64,000 nucleotides of DNA from Hoeflea sp. YIM 152468 (GTDB lineage Bacteria; Pseudomonadota; Alphaproteobacteria; Rhizobiales; Rhizobiaceae), in assembly GCF_029210485.1 (NCBI RefSeq), contig NZ_JARGET010000003.1:248001-312000 (forward strand), in the 5' to 3' direction. Positions 34,114-42,477 of this stretch are shown here, piece after piece (the stretch's first letter is position 1; each line of letters starts with the position of its first letter). The notes under the pieces are model-generated. The model had not been told where the DNA came from and ran no database searches. It saw nothing but the letters and a program-made list of their open reading frames with translations. The position numbers and the translations under genes were made by a program.

Positions 34114-35301
34114 ATGAGCGTCGCGCTGGCAACACAAAACCCGCTCGGCGCCGCTGCCAGAACGCAACTCAATGGCTTCGCTCAGATCTTGCGCGACAAC
34201 GGATTTGTCGTCGGTCTGGCTGAAACCCGCGATGCCTTGATGATCCTCAGCAGCAAGAATGCTGCGCGGGCCTCGCGGCTGCGGGCAAGCCTGAAAACAC
34301 TGTTCTGCAGCCGGCAATCAGACTGGCAGAAATTCGACGAGCTGTTCGATGCCTACTGGTTGAGCCACGGCATGAAATCTGCGACCCGCATCTCGGGGGC
34401 ACCACAAAAATCGCCGACCGGCCTGCAAACTCAAGCAGCAGGCCGGCGCGGTTTCGGTGAAAGCGATCAGGCCGACCATGTCGAGCGCGGCGAAGGCAGC
34501 GAAGTCTCCGAGACCGGTCAGTCCAAGCGCGAAGGCGCCTCACGGACCGAGCTTCTGTCGACAACGGATTTCCGTCATCTTTCGCAACCGGAAGATCTGG
34601 CCGCTGCGCACGACCTCGCCGAGCGTCTTGCCAAGAGCATGCGCGCGCGGCTGACGCGCCGGATGCATGCGCGGCGCACCGGCCAGAGGCTCGATCTGCG
34701 GCGGACCATTCACAAGAGCATCGCCCAGGGCGGCACGCCGCTGCAACTGATCCAGCGCAAGCGCAAGGACAAGCCATTGCGGCTTGTGGTGCTGCTCGAT
34801 GCATCGGGCTCGATGAACCTCTATTCGGCGGTGTTCCTGCGTTTCATGCACGGCGTTCTCGACAGTTTTCGCGAAGCCGAAGCCTTCGTCTTCCACACCC
34901 GCCTGATTCACATCTCGCCGGCGCTGAAGGAACGCAATCCGCAGCGGGCCATGGAGCGGATGTCGCTGCTGGCCCAGGGCACCGGCGGCGGAACCCGGAT
35001 CGGCGCAAGCCTCGCCAGCTTCAATCGCTGGCATGCCAAGCGCTGCATTCATTCGCGCACCTGTGTGATGATCGTTTCGGATGGCTACGACACCGGGCCG
35101 GCAGAAAATCTGGGTGTCGAGATGCAGGCCTTGCGCCGCCGCTGCCGCCGCATTGCCTGGCTCAACCCGATGATCGGCTGGCACGGCTATGCCCCGGAGG
35201 CCGCTGGCATGAAGGCCGCCTTGCCCCATATCGATCTGTTCGCTCCAGCCCACAATCTGGAAAGCCTCAAAGCTCTTGAACCCTATCTGGCGAGGATATG
35301 A
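34114..35301 (+). CDS. coxE: CoxE, VWA-domain protein partner of CoxD
   Basis: A 395-residue cytosolic protein. The N-terminal region resembles the MoxR-associated VWA family (GFVVGLAETRDALMILSSKN), followed by a basic linker. The C-terminal von Willebrand A domain has a full MIDAS start, VVLLDASGSMNLYSAVFLRF, the Thr in GTGGGTRIGASLASF, and MIVSDGYDTGPAEN. CoxE works with CoxD in metal insertion into CO dehydrogenase. It begins 1 bp after coxD and overlaps coxF by ATGA. Confidence 0.92.
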   Translation: MSVALATQNPLGAAARTQLNGFAQILRDNGFVVGLAETRDALMILSSKNAARASRLRASLKTLFCSRQSDWQKFDELFDAYWLSHGMKSATRISGAPQKSPTGLQTQAAGRRGFGESDQADHVERGEGSEVSETGQSKREGASRTELLSTTDFRHLSQPEDLAAAHDLAERLAKSMRARLTRRMHARRTGQRLDLRRTIHKSIAQGGTPLQLIQRKRKDKPLRLVVLLDASGSMNLYSAVFLRFMHGVLDSFREAEAFVFHTRLIHISPALKERNPQRAMERMSLLAQGTGGGTRIGASLASFNRWHAKRCIHSRTCVMIVSDGYDTGPAENLGVEMQALRRRCRRIAWLNPMIGWHGYAPEAAGMKAALPHIDLFAPAHNLESLKALEPYLARI

Positions 35302-36122
35302 CCATGCCACGGCAATCCGACATTCTGGATCTGATGAATGATTTCAAAACCAAGGGCGAGCCCTTCGCGCTGGCAACCGTCGTGCGCACGGTATCTGTCA
35401 CTGCTGCAAAGGCCGGTGCCAAGGCGGTGATCCGCAGCGATGGCACCATCACCGAGGGCTGGATCGGTGGCGGCTGCGCCCGCGGCGCGGTGTTGAAGGC
35501 TGCACGCCAAGCGCTTGCCGACGGCCAGTCGCGGCTTGTCAGCATTCAGCCCGACGAGCAATTGTCCGAGCATCAGGTCAAGGCAGGCGAGGTGCGCGAT
35601 GGCGTCGTCTATGCCAAAAACATGTGCCCGAGCCAGGGCACCATGGATGTGTTTGTCGAGCCGGTGCTGCCTAGACCACATCTTACGATTTGCGGCGCGT
35701 CGCCAGTCGCCGTTGCGCTTGCCGACCTCGGCCGGCGTATGGGGTTTTTCGTCACCATTTGTGCCCCGGAAGCCGACCATGCCAGCTTTGGCGAAACCGA
35801 CCGCGTGATCGACGGATACGAGATTCCGGCGGACGGAAGCGAACGGGATTATGTGGTCATCGCCACCCAGGGCCGCGGCGACAGCATTGCGCTCATGGCG
35901 GCAGTACAGGTACCTTCGAAATATCTTGCCTTCGTCGGCTCGCGCAAAAAAATTGCCGCCCTGAAAGCCGAATTGAGCGGGTCCGGTGTATCATCGGTCC
36001 GACTTGAAGACATCCATGCTCCGGCGGGGCTCGATCTCGGCGCAATCACGCCCGACGAAATCGCGTTCTCGATTGTTGCTGAAATGATAGAAATTCGCCG
36101 CCGCGGCCAACGTACACTCTGA
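35298..36122 (+). CDS. coxF: CoxF, XdhC-family maturation protein
   Basis: A 274-residue XdhC/CoxI-family protein. The N-terminal domain has AVIRSDGTITEGWIGGGCAR, conserved in XdhC proteins, and the C-terminal Rossmann-like domain has LTICGASPVAVALADLGRRM and DYVVIATQGRGDSIALMAAV. XdhC proteins bind molybdenum cofactor and promote its sulfuration before insertion; CoxF is assigned the same role for CO dehydrogenase. Its ATG overlaps the coxE stop. CoxG follows after 15 bp. Confidence 0.9.
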   Translation: MTMPRQSDILDLMNDFKTKGEPFALATVVRTVSVTAAKAGAKAVIRSDGTITEGWIGGGCARGAVLKAARQALADGQSRLVSIQPDEQLSEHQVKAGEVRDGVVYAKNMCPSQGTMDVFVEPVLPRPHLTICGASPVAVALADLGRRMGFFVTICAPEADHASFGETDRVIDGYEIPADGSERDYVVIATQGRGDSIALMAAVQVPSKYLAFVGSRKKIAALKAELSGSGVSSVRLEDIHAPAGLDLGAITPDEIAFSIVAEMIEIRRRGQRTL

Positions 36123-36137
36123 CAAGGATACACCAAT

Positions 36138-36671
36138 ATGGAAATGAACGGATCACAGCGCATCGAAGCGCCGCGCGAGGAGGTCTATGCAGCCTTGAAC
36201 GATGTCGATGTCCTGCGGCAGTGCATTCCCGGATGCCAGTCTATCGAAAAGACATCCGACACCGAGATGAACGCCAAGGTAACGCTGCGGATCGGTCCGG
36301 TGAAGGCGAGTTTTACCGGCAAGGTGACGCTGTCGGATCTCAATCCGCCGAACGGATACACGATCAGTGGTGAGGGATCGGGCGGCATGGCCGGCTTTGC
36401 CAAGGGCGGAGCCAAGGTGGATCTGGTTCCCGATGGCGAAGCAACCATCCTCAACTACGCCGTGAAGGCTGAAATCGGCGGCAAGATCGCCCAGCTTGGC
36501 AGTCGCCTGATCGATGGAACCGCAAAGAAACTGGCCGGTGATTTTTTTGCCAAGTTCAGCGAGATCGTCGGGCCGCAACCGCTCGTCGAAGACGCCGAGA
36601 CCGAAGAGGCCGAGACCGAAGAAGCGGCCGTCAAGAAGGGATGGGTGGGCCGCTTGCGCGATTCGCTGTAA
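36138..36671 (+). CDS. coxG: CoxG, SRPBCC-fold membrane-recruitment protein
   Basis: A 177-residue SRPBCC-fold protein. It begins MEMNGSQRIEAPREEVYAAL, with VLRQCIPGCQSIEK and GEGSGGMAGFAKGGAKVDL, all typical of CoxG. CoxG is thought to bring CO dehydrogenase to the membrane and pass electrons to quinone. This copy ends in an acidic repeat (DAETEEAETEEAAV) and a short amphipathic tail GWVGRLRDSL; I see no C-terminal transmembrane helix of the kind reported for longer CoxG proteins. Confidence 0.92.
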   Translation: MEMNGSQRIEAPREEVYAALNDVDVLRQCIPGCQSIEKTSDTEMNAKVTLRIGPVKASFTGKVTLSDLNPPNGYTISGEGSGGMAGFAKGGAKVDLVPDGEATILNYAVKAEIGGKIAQLGSRLIDGTAKKLAGDFFAKFSEIVGPQPLVEDAETEEAETEEAAVKKGWVGRLRDSL

Positions 36672-36747
36672 CCTGCGCCGCGCCATTTCCGTTCCGGCAT
36701 AACCAGCCCGGTGAAGCGGGCGTGATCAGAGTGGCGAGGATGATCTG

Positions 36748-37347
36748 ATGTATAACACGGCGGCAATCGTCCTTGCAGCAGGCCTGTCACGCCGGATGGG
36801 GACCGTGAACAAGCTGCTTGTCGACATCCGCGGCACGCCGATGATCCGCGCGACAGTGTCTGCCTGTGCTGCGGTCTGCGATGCGCCGGTGACAGTGGTG
36901 ACGGGTTATCAGGCCGCTGAGATCGAACAGGCGCTTGCGGGTCTGACCATCGAGTTGGTTCATAATCCGGAGTTTGCCTCGGGGCAGGCAAGCTCCGTGG
37001 TCAAGGGTTTGAACGCCGCGCCGGAGGCAAAGACAACACTTGTGGTTCTGGGCGATCAACCGCTTCTGGATGGCGGGGCATTGGAACGGCTTCTGCAGGC
37101 ACATCGGGCCAGTGATCAGACACGCATCACCCTGCCGGTGAACGGAGATGATCGCGGCAATCCATTGGTGATCCCATTGGCGTTGAAGGCGGCTTTGCTG
37201 GCGGACAAGACCGATCCGGGATGCCGGAAATTCACGCGGGACAATCCCGGCATGGTCAACCCGGTGCCGTTTCAAGACCCCGCCTACTTCACCGATCTCG
37301 ACACACCGGACGATCTCGAATTCTTTCAGACCGGACCACCACGGTGA
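36748..37347 (+). CDS. MobA-like NTP transferase (MocA-type molybdenum cofactor cytidylyltransferase)
   Basis: A 199-residue nucleotidyltransferase. The NTP-binding loop is AAIVLAAGLSRRMGTVNKLL, followed by VVTGYQAAEIEQAL, the metal-binding LVVLGDQPLLDGGALE and the GNPLVIP segment of MocA-type enzymes. CO dehydrogenase needs molybdopterin cytosine dinucleotide, which MocA-type enzymes make, so its place at the end of the cox operon fits. It starts with GAGG 9 bases upstream and converges on the DUF2478 gene. Confidence 0.88.
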   Translation: MYNTAAIVLAAGLSRRMGTVNKLLVDIRGTPMIRATVSACAAVCDAPVTVVTGYQAAEIEQALAGLTIELVHNPEFASGQASSVVKGLNAAPEAKTTLVVLGDQPLLDGGALERLLQAHRASDQTRITLPVNGDDRGNPLVIPLALKAALLADKTDPGCRKFTRDNPGMVNPVPFQDPAYFTDLDTPDDLEFFQTGPPR

Positions 37348-37449
37348 CTGTGGTAAGCCTCCGCAAGCTTCGGCAAAATTCGATTGCATCACGGCGCCAG
37401 GGCTTGCGGTGAAGGGATCGGGCGCAAGCAGCTTCAGATGATGGCCACT

Positions 37450-38016
37450 TCAACGATCGGAGCCAAATTCTGGCTCGCCTGCCTCCGCCTGAGACTGCGC
37501 AACCACGGTCCGGCTCCAATCGAGAACCCTGTCCAGAACCGGCGGCAGCGATACGGCGCAATTGTCCGCGAAGGCGTCCCATGCACCGCCATAGATCTGC
37601 TTGACCGCAGTCAAAACCGGAATGCCGAGCAGGAATGCCGTCTCCAGCACCGCGCGGAAGCCCTGCCCTTCAGATTCACTTTTCCCGAACCGATTGATCA
37701 CCAGCAGATCGGGCCGGCTGTCCAGTCCCCCGAGAAATGGGCCGGAAATATCTGCAACGGCCGTTGGATCAAGCCGGCAGCCGCGCGCGTCCCTGCCCAG
37801 CGATTGCGATATGCGAAACTGCTGACCGCTGAGAATATCTTCCAGCAGCATCTCCGCATGGCCCGCGCCGGTCTGGCAGCCCTGCCGTTGAAGGAAACCC
37901 GCGACCAGCTTGCCCTCCTGCTGCAGGCTCCGGGCCACGGCTTCAAGCAGATAATCGGTGGGCGTGCCGTCTGCGATCCGTATGGCGGCAAGCCGCGGAA
38001 TGGTGGTCCGGCTCAT
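37450..38016 (-). CDS. DUF2478 family protein, molybdenum-enzyme associated
   Basis: A 188-residue soluble protein. The characteristic DUF2478 block is PDLLVINRFGKSESEGQGFR, preceded by LVAGFLQR; a Walker-like N-terminus is poorly defined (no clear GxxxxGK). The family often neighbours molybdate or molybdoenzyme genes and is thought to be NTPase-like. Here it lies between the cox and nar clusters, both of which need molybdenum cofactor. The ATG has GAGGT close upstream. No enzymatic role is established. Confidence 0.78.
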   Translation of the reverse strand: MSRTTIPRLAAIRIADGTPTDYLLEAVARSLQQEGKLVAGFLQRQGCQTGAGHAEMLLEDILSGQQFRISQSLGRDARGCRLDPTAVADISGPFLGGLDSRPDLLVINRFGKSESEGQGFRAVLETAFLLGIPVLTAVKQIYGGAWDAFADNCAVSLPPVLDRVLDWSRTVVAQSQAEAGEPEFGSDR

Positions 38017-38166
38017 TCTGACCTCGCCTCCGCCCAGCCGGACCCGATGATCCGGTGCTGAAGACCGCTCGAGGCAGCCGGTATGGGCAACAGGACAAGC
38101 CAGGCCGCAGGCATCGCATCATGTGCGCGCGGCGACCTCTCGCGCCCCGCCATTGTTAGCTGAGGG

Positions 38167-38826
38167 TCAGCCATTCCGGGCCGCTCCTGTCGTCGATGAA
38201 ATGGACGGGATTTCTTCACATCCGGGACCTTCATGGTTGGTGCCGCACCCGCAATCGAGATCGCGCAGCAAGCCGTCCTTCAAGCCGTAGACCCAGCCAT
38301 GAATTGCCAGGGACTTGCCGCGCTTCCACGCAGAGCGCAGAATCGATGTTCGCGACAGACTCTCGACCTGGGCCTTGATCGTCAGCTCACACAGCAGATT
38401 TGAACGCGCCTCCGGATCGCTGATCCGCTCAAGCGCGACCGCGTGCTGGTCGGCCACATCACGCACCGGCTGCAGCCAGTGATCGATGATTCCGTGGCGA
38501 TGCCCGTCCATCGCAGCGCGAATGCCGCCGCAGCCATAATGACCACAGACGATGATGTGCTTGACCTCAAGCGTTTCAACGGCGAATTCGAGGACCGACA
38601 ACAGGTTGAGATCAGCGCGATGAACCAGATTGGCCACATTGCGGTGGACGAAGACCTCGCCCGGCTCGAGGCCGGTGATGACATTTGCAGGCACGCGGCT
38701 GTCGGAACAGCCGATCCACAGATACTCAGGGCTTTGAAGAGCGGAAAGCCGGTCGAAAAAATGCGGGTCTTCGCGCCGCTTCGCGTCTGCCCAGCGGAGG
38801 TTGTGCTTAAACAAGTCAGACAGCAT
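38167..38826 (-). CDS. Beta-class carbonic anhydrase
   Basis: A 219-residue zinc enzyme that interconverts CO2 and bicarbonate. Zinc ligands are Cys40 and Asp42 in WIGCSDSRVPANVI and His96 and Cys99 in IIVCGHYGCGG, the same spacing as E. coli Can. It is cytosolic (no signal peptide). The neighbourhood contains two CO2-producing oxidases, CO dehydrogenase and formate dehydrogenase. An AAGGAG lies 8 bases before the start, and an FNR-type box lies about 100 bp upstream, although its position suits the divergent regulator better. Confidence 0.95.
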   Translation of the reverse strand: MLSDLFKHNLRWADAKRREDPHFFDRLSALQSPEYLWIGCSDSRVPANVITGLEPGEVFVHRNVANLVHRADLNLLSVLEFAVETLEVKHIIVCGHYGCGGIRAAMDGHRHGIIDHWLQPVRDVADQHAVALERISDPEARSNLLCELTIKAQVESLSRTSILRSAWKRGKSLAIHGWVYGLKDGLLRDLDCGCGTNHEGPGCEEIPSISSTTGAARNG

Positions 38827-38920
38827 TCATGTTCTCCTTGGGACAGACACGGAAACCCGAAGCCTGTAGCCGGCAACCTCCGGTCCGAGGCCACGCAACT
38901 GCAAGTCCGGATTGGCGCCA

Positions 38921-38934
38921 TTGATCTGGGTCAA
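38921..38934. promoter_or_regulatory. FNR-type box in the carbonic anhydrase-crp divergent region
   Basis: TTGATCTGGGTCAA is a near-perfect FNR-family palindrome (TTGAT-N4-GTCAA). A TACAAA hexamer at 38957-38962 sits where the -10 would lie if the box were centred at -41.5 of the rightward regulator's promoter. No comparable -10 is found for the carbonic anhydrase gene. Confidence 0.65.
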
Positions 38935-39078
38935 GTGCGGTGACACCATAGTGCGATACAAAACAGACATCAGCAATCGGTGGTTGGAATGTTCCTGATG
39001 TCAAGGCGACCCGGTGTGGCAAAAAGCACCCGCAACTGAAAAGGTCAAATCCAAACCCACACTTGATCAAGGCGAGCT

Positions 39079-39780
39079 ATGCGTCCGTCCGATTTACCTC
39101 AAGTCCGCGCTTTGCGCCTGTTTGACAGCATGGAAGATGAGAGCTTTGCCGCGCTGATGCAGGCATCCTATTTGCAGACATTCCCGGCCCAGCTCGACCT
39201 CATCCACGAAGGCGAGCCGGCCGATTTCCTCTACGTCGTCATTGAGGGCTGTGTTGAACTCTATGCCAGTTCGAATGGGCGTGAGGCGACCATGGCCATG
39301 GTTCATCCTGTGGGAAGCTTCATCCTCGCCGCCGTGTTGAAGGATGTCGCGTACCTGATGTCGGCGCGAACCTGCGCCCGCTCCAAGCTGCTGCTGATTC
39401 CAGCACAAAATGTCCGGGACGCGCTTGGGAGCGACGATGGCTTTGCCCGGGCGATCGTGCAGGAACTTGCCGGCTGCTACCGTGGCGTGGTCAAGGAATA
39501 CAAGAGCCTGAAGCTCAGAACTTCTGTCGAGCAGCTTGCCAACCGGCTGCTGCGCTACAACAAGGAACGCTGTGATGCACATGGTGCATTCGAGCTGCCC
39601 TATGACAAGAAAACCCTTGCCTCGCTCTTGGGCATGACTCCGGAAAACCTGTCCCGCTCCTTCAACACGCTCAAGCCTTATGGTGTCGAAGTCAACGGAG
39701 CCCAGATCAAATTGACGGATGTCAAAGCGCTCGAGGCCTTGGCAAAGCCGCATCCGCTGATTGACGAACGCGGGAACTGA
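39079..39780 (+). CDS. Crp/Fnr family regulator, NarR-like candidate
   Basis: A 233-residue regulator with an N-terminal cyclic-nucleotide-binding-like beta barrel (LDLIHEGEPADFLYVVIEGC) and a C-terminal winged helix (YDKKTLASLLGMTPENLSRS). The recognition helix carries E-x-x-S-R, the FNR signature that reads TTGAT half-sites. It lacks the N-terminal cysteine cluster of FNR, so oxygen is not sensed by a [4Fe-4S] cluster in the usual way. Its position beside narGHJI suggests a nitrate/nitrite-responsive NarR-like role; that is inference. An FNR-type box lies 145 bp upstream. Confidence 0.85.
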   Translation: MRPSDLPQVRALRLFDSMEDESFAALMQASYLQTFPAQLDLIHEGEPADFLYVVIEGCVELYASSNGREATMAMVHPVGSFILAAVLKDVAYLMSARTCARSKLLLIPAQNVRDALGSDDGFARAIVQELAGCYRGVVKEYKSLKLRTSVEQLANRLLRYNKERCDAHGAFELPYDKKTLASLLGMTPENLSRSFNTLKPYGVEVNGAQIKLTDVKALEALAKPHPLIDERGN

Positions 39781-39821
39781 CGGCTCCGGACGGGATCGAC
39801 ACCGACACCGCCCGCCCGTGC

Positions 39822-40223
39822 CTATCGGCCAGGCAATGCCCATCGGGCCACGATTGCGATGATGAGCCAGACGCCTGTCCGCAGGGCCATGGCGCCAACT
39901 GTCCGCATGTCATAAAGGCCGCCCTGCAGCACGTGCACGGCGAAGGCACCGAACACAAGCGCCGTGGCGGCCACGATTGCGACAGATGTCCACAGTCCCC
40001 ATCGCCGCCGGAACAACAGGCCGATCCCGGCGATGATATAGACAAGGCCTGCGGCAAAATTGAACCACACCACGAATGGCACCGCGTTGCCCACCGCCTC
40101 GCGCGCCGCTTCACGACCAAACAGGGCGTTTCCGCCGGAGATGATGGTCAGAAGGCCAAACGCCATACCGACGACTGCTGCCGTTGTGAGGCTCCATCGG
40201 GTGCCATTTTTCATGCCGCTCAT
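39822..40223 (-). CDS. Small integral membrane protein, unknown
   Basis: A 133-residue protein with four hydrophobic helices (SLTTAAVVGMAFGLLTIISG, FVVWFNFAAGLVYIIAGIGL, LWTSVAIVAATALVFGAFAV, ALRTGVWLIIAIVARWALPG). A conserved-looking periplasmic or cytoplasmic loop lies between the first two. ATG 40223 has GAGGAA 8 bases upstream; longer frames to 40349 would run into the next gene's region without such a site. It is the distal gene of the nar operon, 41 bp after the isomerase gene. I recognise no family or function. Confidence 0.65.
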   Translation of the reverse strand: MSGMKNGTRWSLTTAAVVGMAFGLLTIISGGNALFGREAAREAVGNAVPFVVWFNFAAGLVYIIAGIGLLFRRRWGLWTSVAIVAATALVFGAFAVHVLQGGLYDMRTVGAMALRTGVWLIIAIVARWALPGR

Positions 40224-40264
40224 AGCCCATTCCTCACCGTGAACGTGACTTGAGAAATCCGCGT

Positions 40265-41062
40265 TCAGGCGGCAGCGACCAAGGTGATCCCGCTGACTTC
40301 GGCGTCGCGCGCCAGCCTGGCGACGAAATCGCGACCGGCTTTTACCCATGCGGCTTTTTCCAGCATTTCGGCAATGCGCGGTGCCACCGCTTCAAACGGC
40401 AAAACCGCACCCTGGGCTCGTGCGTCAAGCCGCATGATGTGGAGACCATAACGGGTTGCAACCGGCTCCGGCGCGAGGCTGCCTTCATCCAGCGCATCCA
40501 GCACTGCCTCGAACTCCGGCACCGTGTCACCGCTGATCAACTGGCCAAGCCGCCCGCCATTGTCACGCGATGAGCAGGCGCTGTGTTCACGCGCCAAACC
40601 ACCAAAGGCACGGGGATCGCGTTGCAATTGGGTCAGCACGGCACTTGCTGCCGCCCTGGCCTTGGCCAACGCGACCACGTCCCCCGGCTTGACCGGGAAC
40701 AGGATATGCGCTGCTTCGTACAAGGTCGGCGCCCGCCAGCGGTCAGGGGCGGCATCATAGGCGGCACGGAGGCTTTGAGGGCTTGGTGCAGGCGGATCAA
40801 GAGCCACGTCCAGAACCTGCCGAACCAATGCCTCCTCATCGGTCTCGACCTTCCCTTCCGCCACTTGCTGCGGGTCGGGCTCAAATCCAAGCCGATTTGC
40901 CTCCTGCAAAACAAGCGTTCGGATGGCCAGGGCGCGGGCAGCGGCCATCCAGGCCATTCCCGGCTTGGATTTTGGCGCCGGGTGATTTTGCGCTTCCGAA
41001 GCGATCAGCTCTGCAGGTATTTTCTTACCGTTGACGGTGATGTCGGACAAAAGAGGTTTCAT
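40265..41062 (-). CDS. Parvulin-type peptidyl-prolyl isomerase of the nar operon
   Basis: A roughly 265-residue protein. The N-terminal helical region (residues 1-110) resembles SurA/NifM-type chaperone segments. The C-terminal parvulin domain contains YEAAHILFPVKPGDVVALAK, then REHSACSSRDNGGRLGQLIS and YGLHIMRLDARAQG, matching the rotamase core. No signal peptide is visible, so it is likely cytosolic. It directly follows narI (its possible GTG start at 41071 overlaps the narI stop), which suggests a role in folding or assembling nitrate reductase. Similar isomerases occur next to narGHJI in other Proteobacteria. Confidence 0.88.
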   Translation of the reverse strand: MKPLLSDITVNGKKIPAELIASEAQNHPAPKSKPGMAWMAAARALAIRTLVLQEANRLGFEPDPQQVAEGKVETDEEALVRQVLDVALDPPAPSPQSLRAAYDAAPDRWRAPTLYEAAHILFPVKPGDVVALAKARAAASAVLTQLQRDPRAFGGLAREHSACSSRDNGGRLGQLISGDTVPEFEAVLDALDEGSLAPEPVATRYGLHIMRLDARAQGAVLPFEAVAPRIAEMLEKAAWVKAGRDFVARLARDAEVSGITLVAAA

Positions 41063-41067
41063 GGCTT

Positions 41068-41766
41068 TCACTCCGCCGGTTGACTTGCATTGCGCTTCCT
41101 GGTGCGCACGATCTGGTAACCGGGACGCCAGAGATAGCGCACCGGGACCGACAGCATGTGCACAAGCCGCGTGAAGGGGAAAAGAATGAAAATCACCAGC
41201 CCGAGCAGGATGTGCAGCTTGTAGATCCAGTGCACATCAGCGACGATGTGCCAGGCATCCTTGCGCAGGGTGAAGATCGCCCGTGCCCAATCCATGAACT
41301 TGACCATTTCGCCGCCGTCCAGATGCTGGATCGACACCAGAATGGTCCCCATGCCGACGACAATCTGAACAAACAGCAGCACCAGGATTCCGGTGTCGGC
41401 GAATGTCGAGCTCGCCCGCACCCGCGGATTGAACAGCCGCCGGTGCAACAGCATCGCCCCGCCGATGATTGCCATCGCGCCGGCAATGCCGCCAACCACG
41501 ATCGCCATCAACTGCTTGAACGCGTAGCTGATATGCAGTGCATGAAACAGCTCGACCGGCGTCAACATGCCTATCAAATGGCCGAAGAACACAATCAAGA
41601 TGCCGACATGGAACAAGATCGAGCCCCAGATGAGCTGCTTGCGACCCAACAGTTGCGAAGAACCGGATTTCCAGGTGAAGGGGTCGCGTTCATAGCGCGC
41701 GATCGAGCCGACAACCAGCACTGTCAACGCCACGTACGGAAGAACTCCGAAGATGAAATAGCTCAT
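41068..41766 (-). CDS. narI: Respiratory nitrate reductase gamma subunit (cytochrome b)
   Basis: A 232-residue membrane protein with five hydrophobic helices. Probable haem ligands are His in LFHVGILIVFFGHLIGM and in WIYKLHILLGLVIFILFPFT plus the final RLVHML. NarI oxidises quinol and feeds electrons through NarH to NarG. Length matches typical NarI. It follows narJ after 18 bp and leads into the parvulin-type gene. Confidence 0.96.
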   Translation of the reverse strand: MSYFIFGVLPYVALTVLVVGSIARYERDPFTWKSGSSQLLGRKQLIWGSILFHVGILIVFFGHLIGMLTPVELFHALHISYAFKQLMAIVVGGIAGAMAIIGGAMLLHRRLFNPRVRASSTFADTGILVLLFVQIVVGMGTILVSIQHLDGGEMVKFMDWARAIFTLRKDAWHIVADVHWIYKLHILLGLVIFILFPFTRLVHMLSVPVRYLWRPGYQIVRTRKRNASQPAE

Positions 41767-41784
41767 AACGATTGTCCTTTCAGG

Positions 41785-42477
41785 TTATGCACTGGCGGGA
41801 CGCAGCGGTGCATCGATCTTGGCGAGGATGTCGCGCGAGATCGGACAACCGGCGTTGGGGTCGGGGGCGAAGGTCACCTGCGCCTCCTCCCAGACCGCAT
41901 CAAGGGCAGCCAGATCCTCCGGATCGTCATCGCTTTCCGCCAGCAGCGCCGCTGCCACCTCGGTGTCGCTGGCCGCCTGACCGAGATCGGCGAGGGCTGC
42001 CAGAACGGCGGCATAGGGCGTTTCCCGCCGGGCCAGACGCTCGGCAAGAACAGCCAGGATCGGTCCTGCATCGGCGAGAAGGCCGCGCGCGTCAGTCAAT
42101 GCCTGCGTCGAGAGAAACTCCAGCAGCACCGGAAGGTGGTCGGGCAGTTCCGGCCCAACGAGATCGAAGCCGCCGGCACGGTAGGTCTCCAGCAGATCGA
42201 CCATCGCCCCGCCCCGGTCGCGGCTTTCGCCGTGAATGTGTTCGAACAGGTTCAGCGACAGGGTCCGAGAGCGGTCGAACAGCAAAACGTATGCTTCCTG
42301 CAGGTCATAAATGTCCGATGTTTCCATCCGCTCCAGCAGGGGCTGCACTGCAGCTATCTGCGCTGGTGTAAGGACGGCCTCGCCAGCCAGAACTGTGCGG
42401 ATTTCAGGAATGGCAGCCTGCAGGTCAATTTGGGGATAACACAGAAGCGCCGACAGCGCGTTGAACGTACGGATCAT
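41785..42477 (-). CDS. narJ: Nitrate reductase molybdenum cofactor assembly chaperone
   Basis: A 230-residue cytosolic chaperone of the NarJ/NarW family. The N-terminus FNALSALLCYPQIDLQAAIP and the block YVLLFDRSRTLSLNLFEHIH with GESRDRG are characteristic. It binds apo-NarG and allows molybdenum cofactor insertion. Its ATG overlaps the narH stop, and narI follows. The C-terminus ends GCPISRDILAKIDAPLRPAS, which is slightly extended. Confidence 0.93.
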   Translation of the reverse strand: MIRTFNALSALLCYPQIDLQAAIPEIRTVLAGEAVLTPAQIAAVQPLLERMETSDIYDLQEAYVLLFDRSRTLSLNLFEHIHGESRDRGGAMVDLLETYRAGGFDLVGPELPDHLPVLLEFLSTQALTDARGLLADAGPILAVLAERLARRETPYAAVLAALADLGQAASDTEVAAALLAESDDDPEDLAALDAVWEEAQVTFAPDPNAGCPISRDILAKIDAPLRPASA

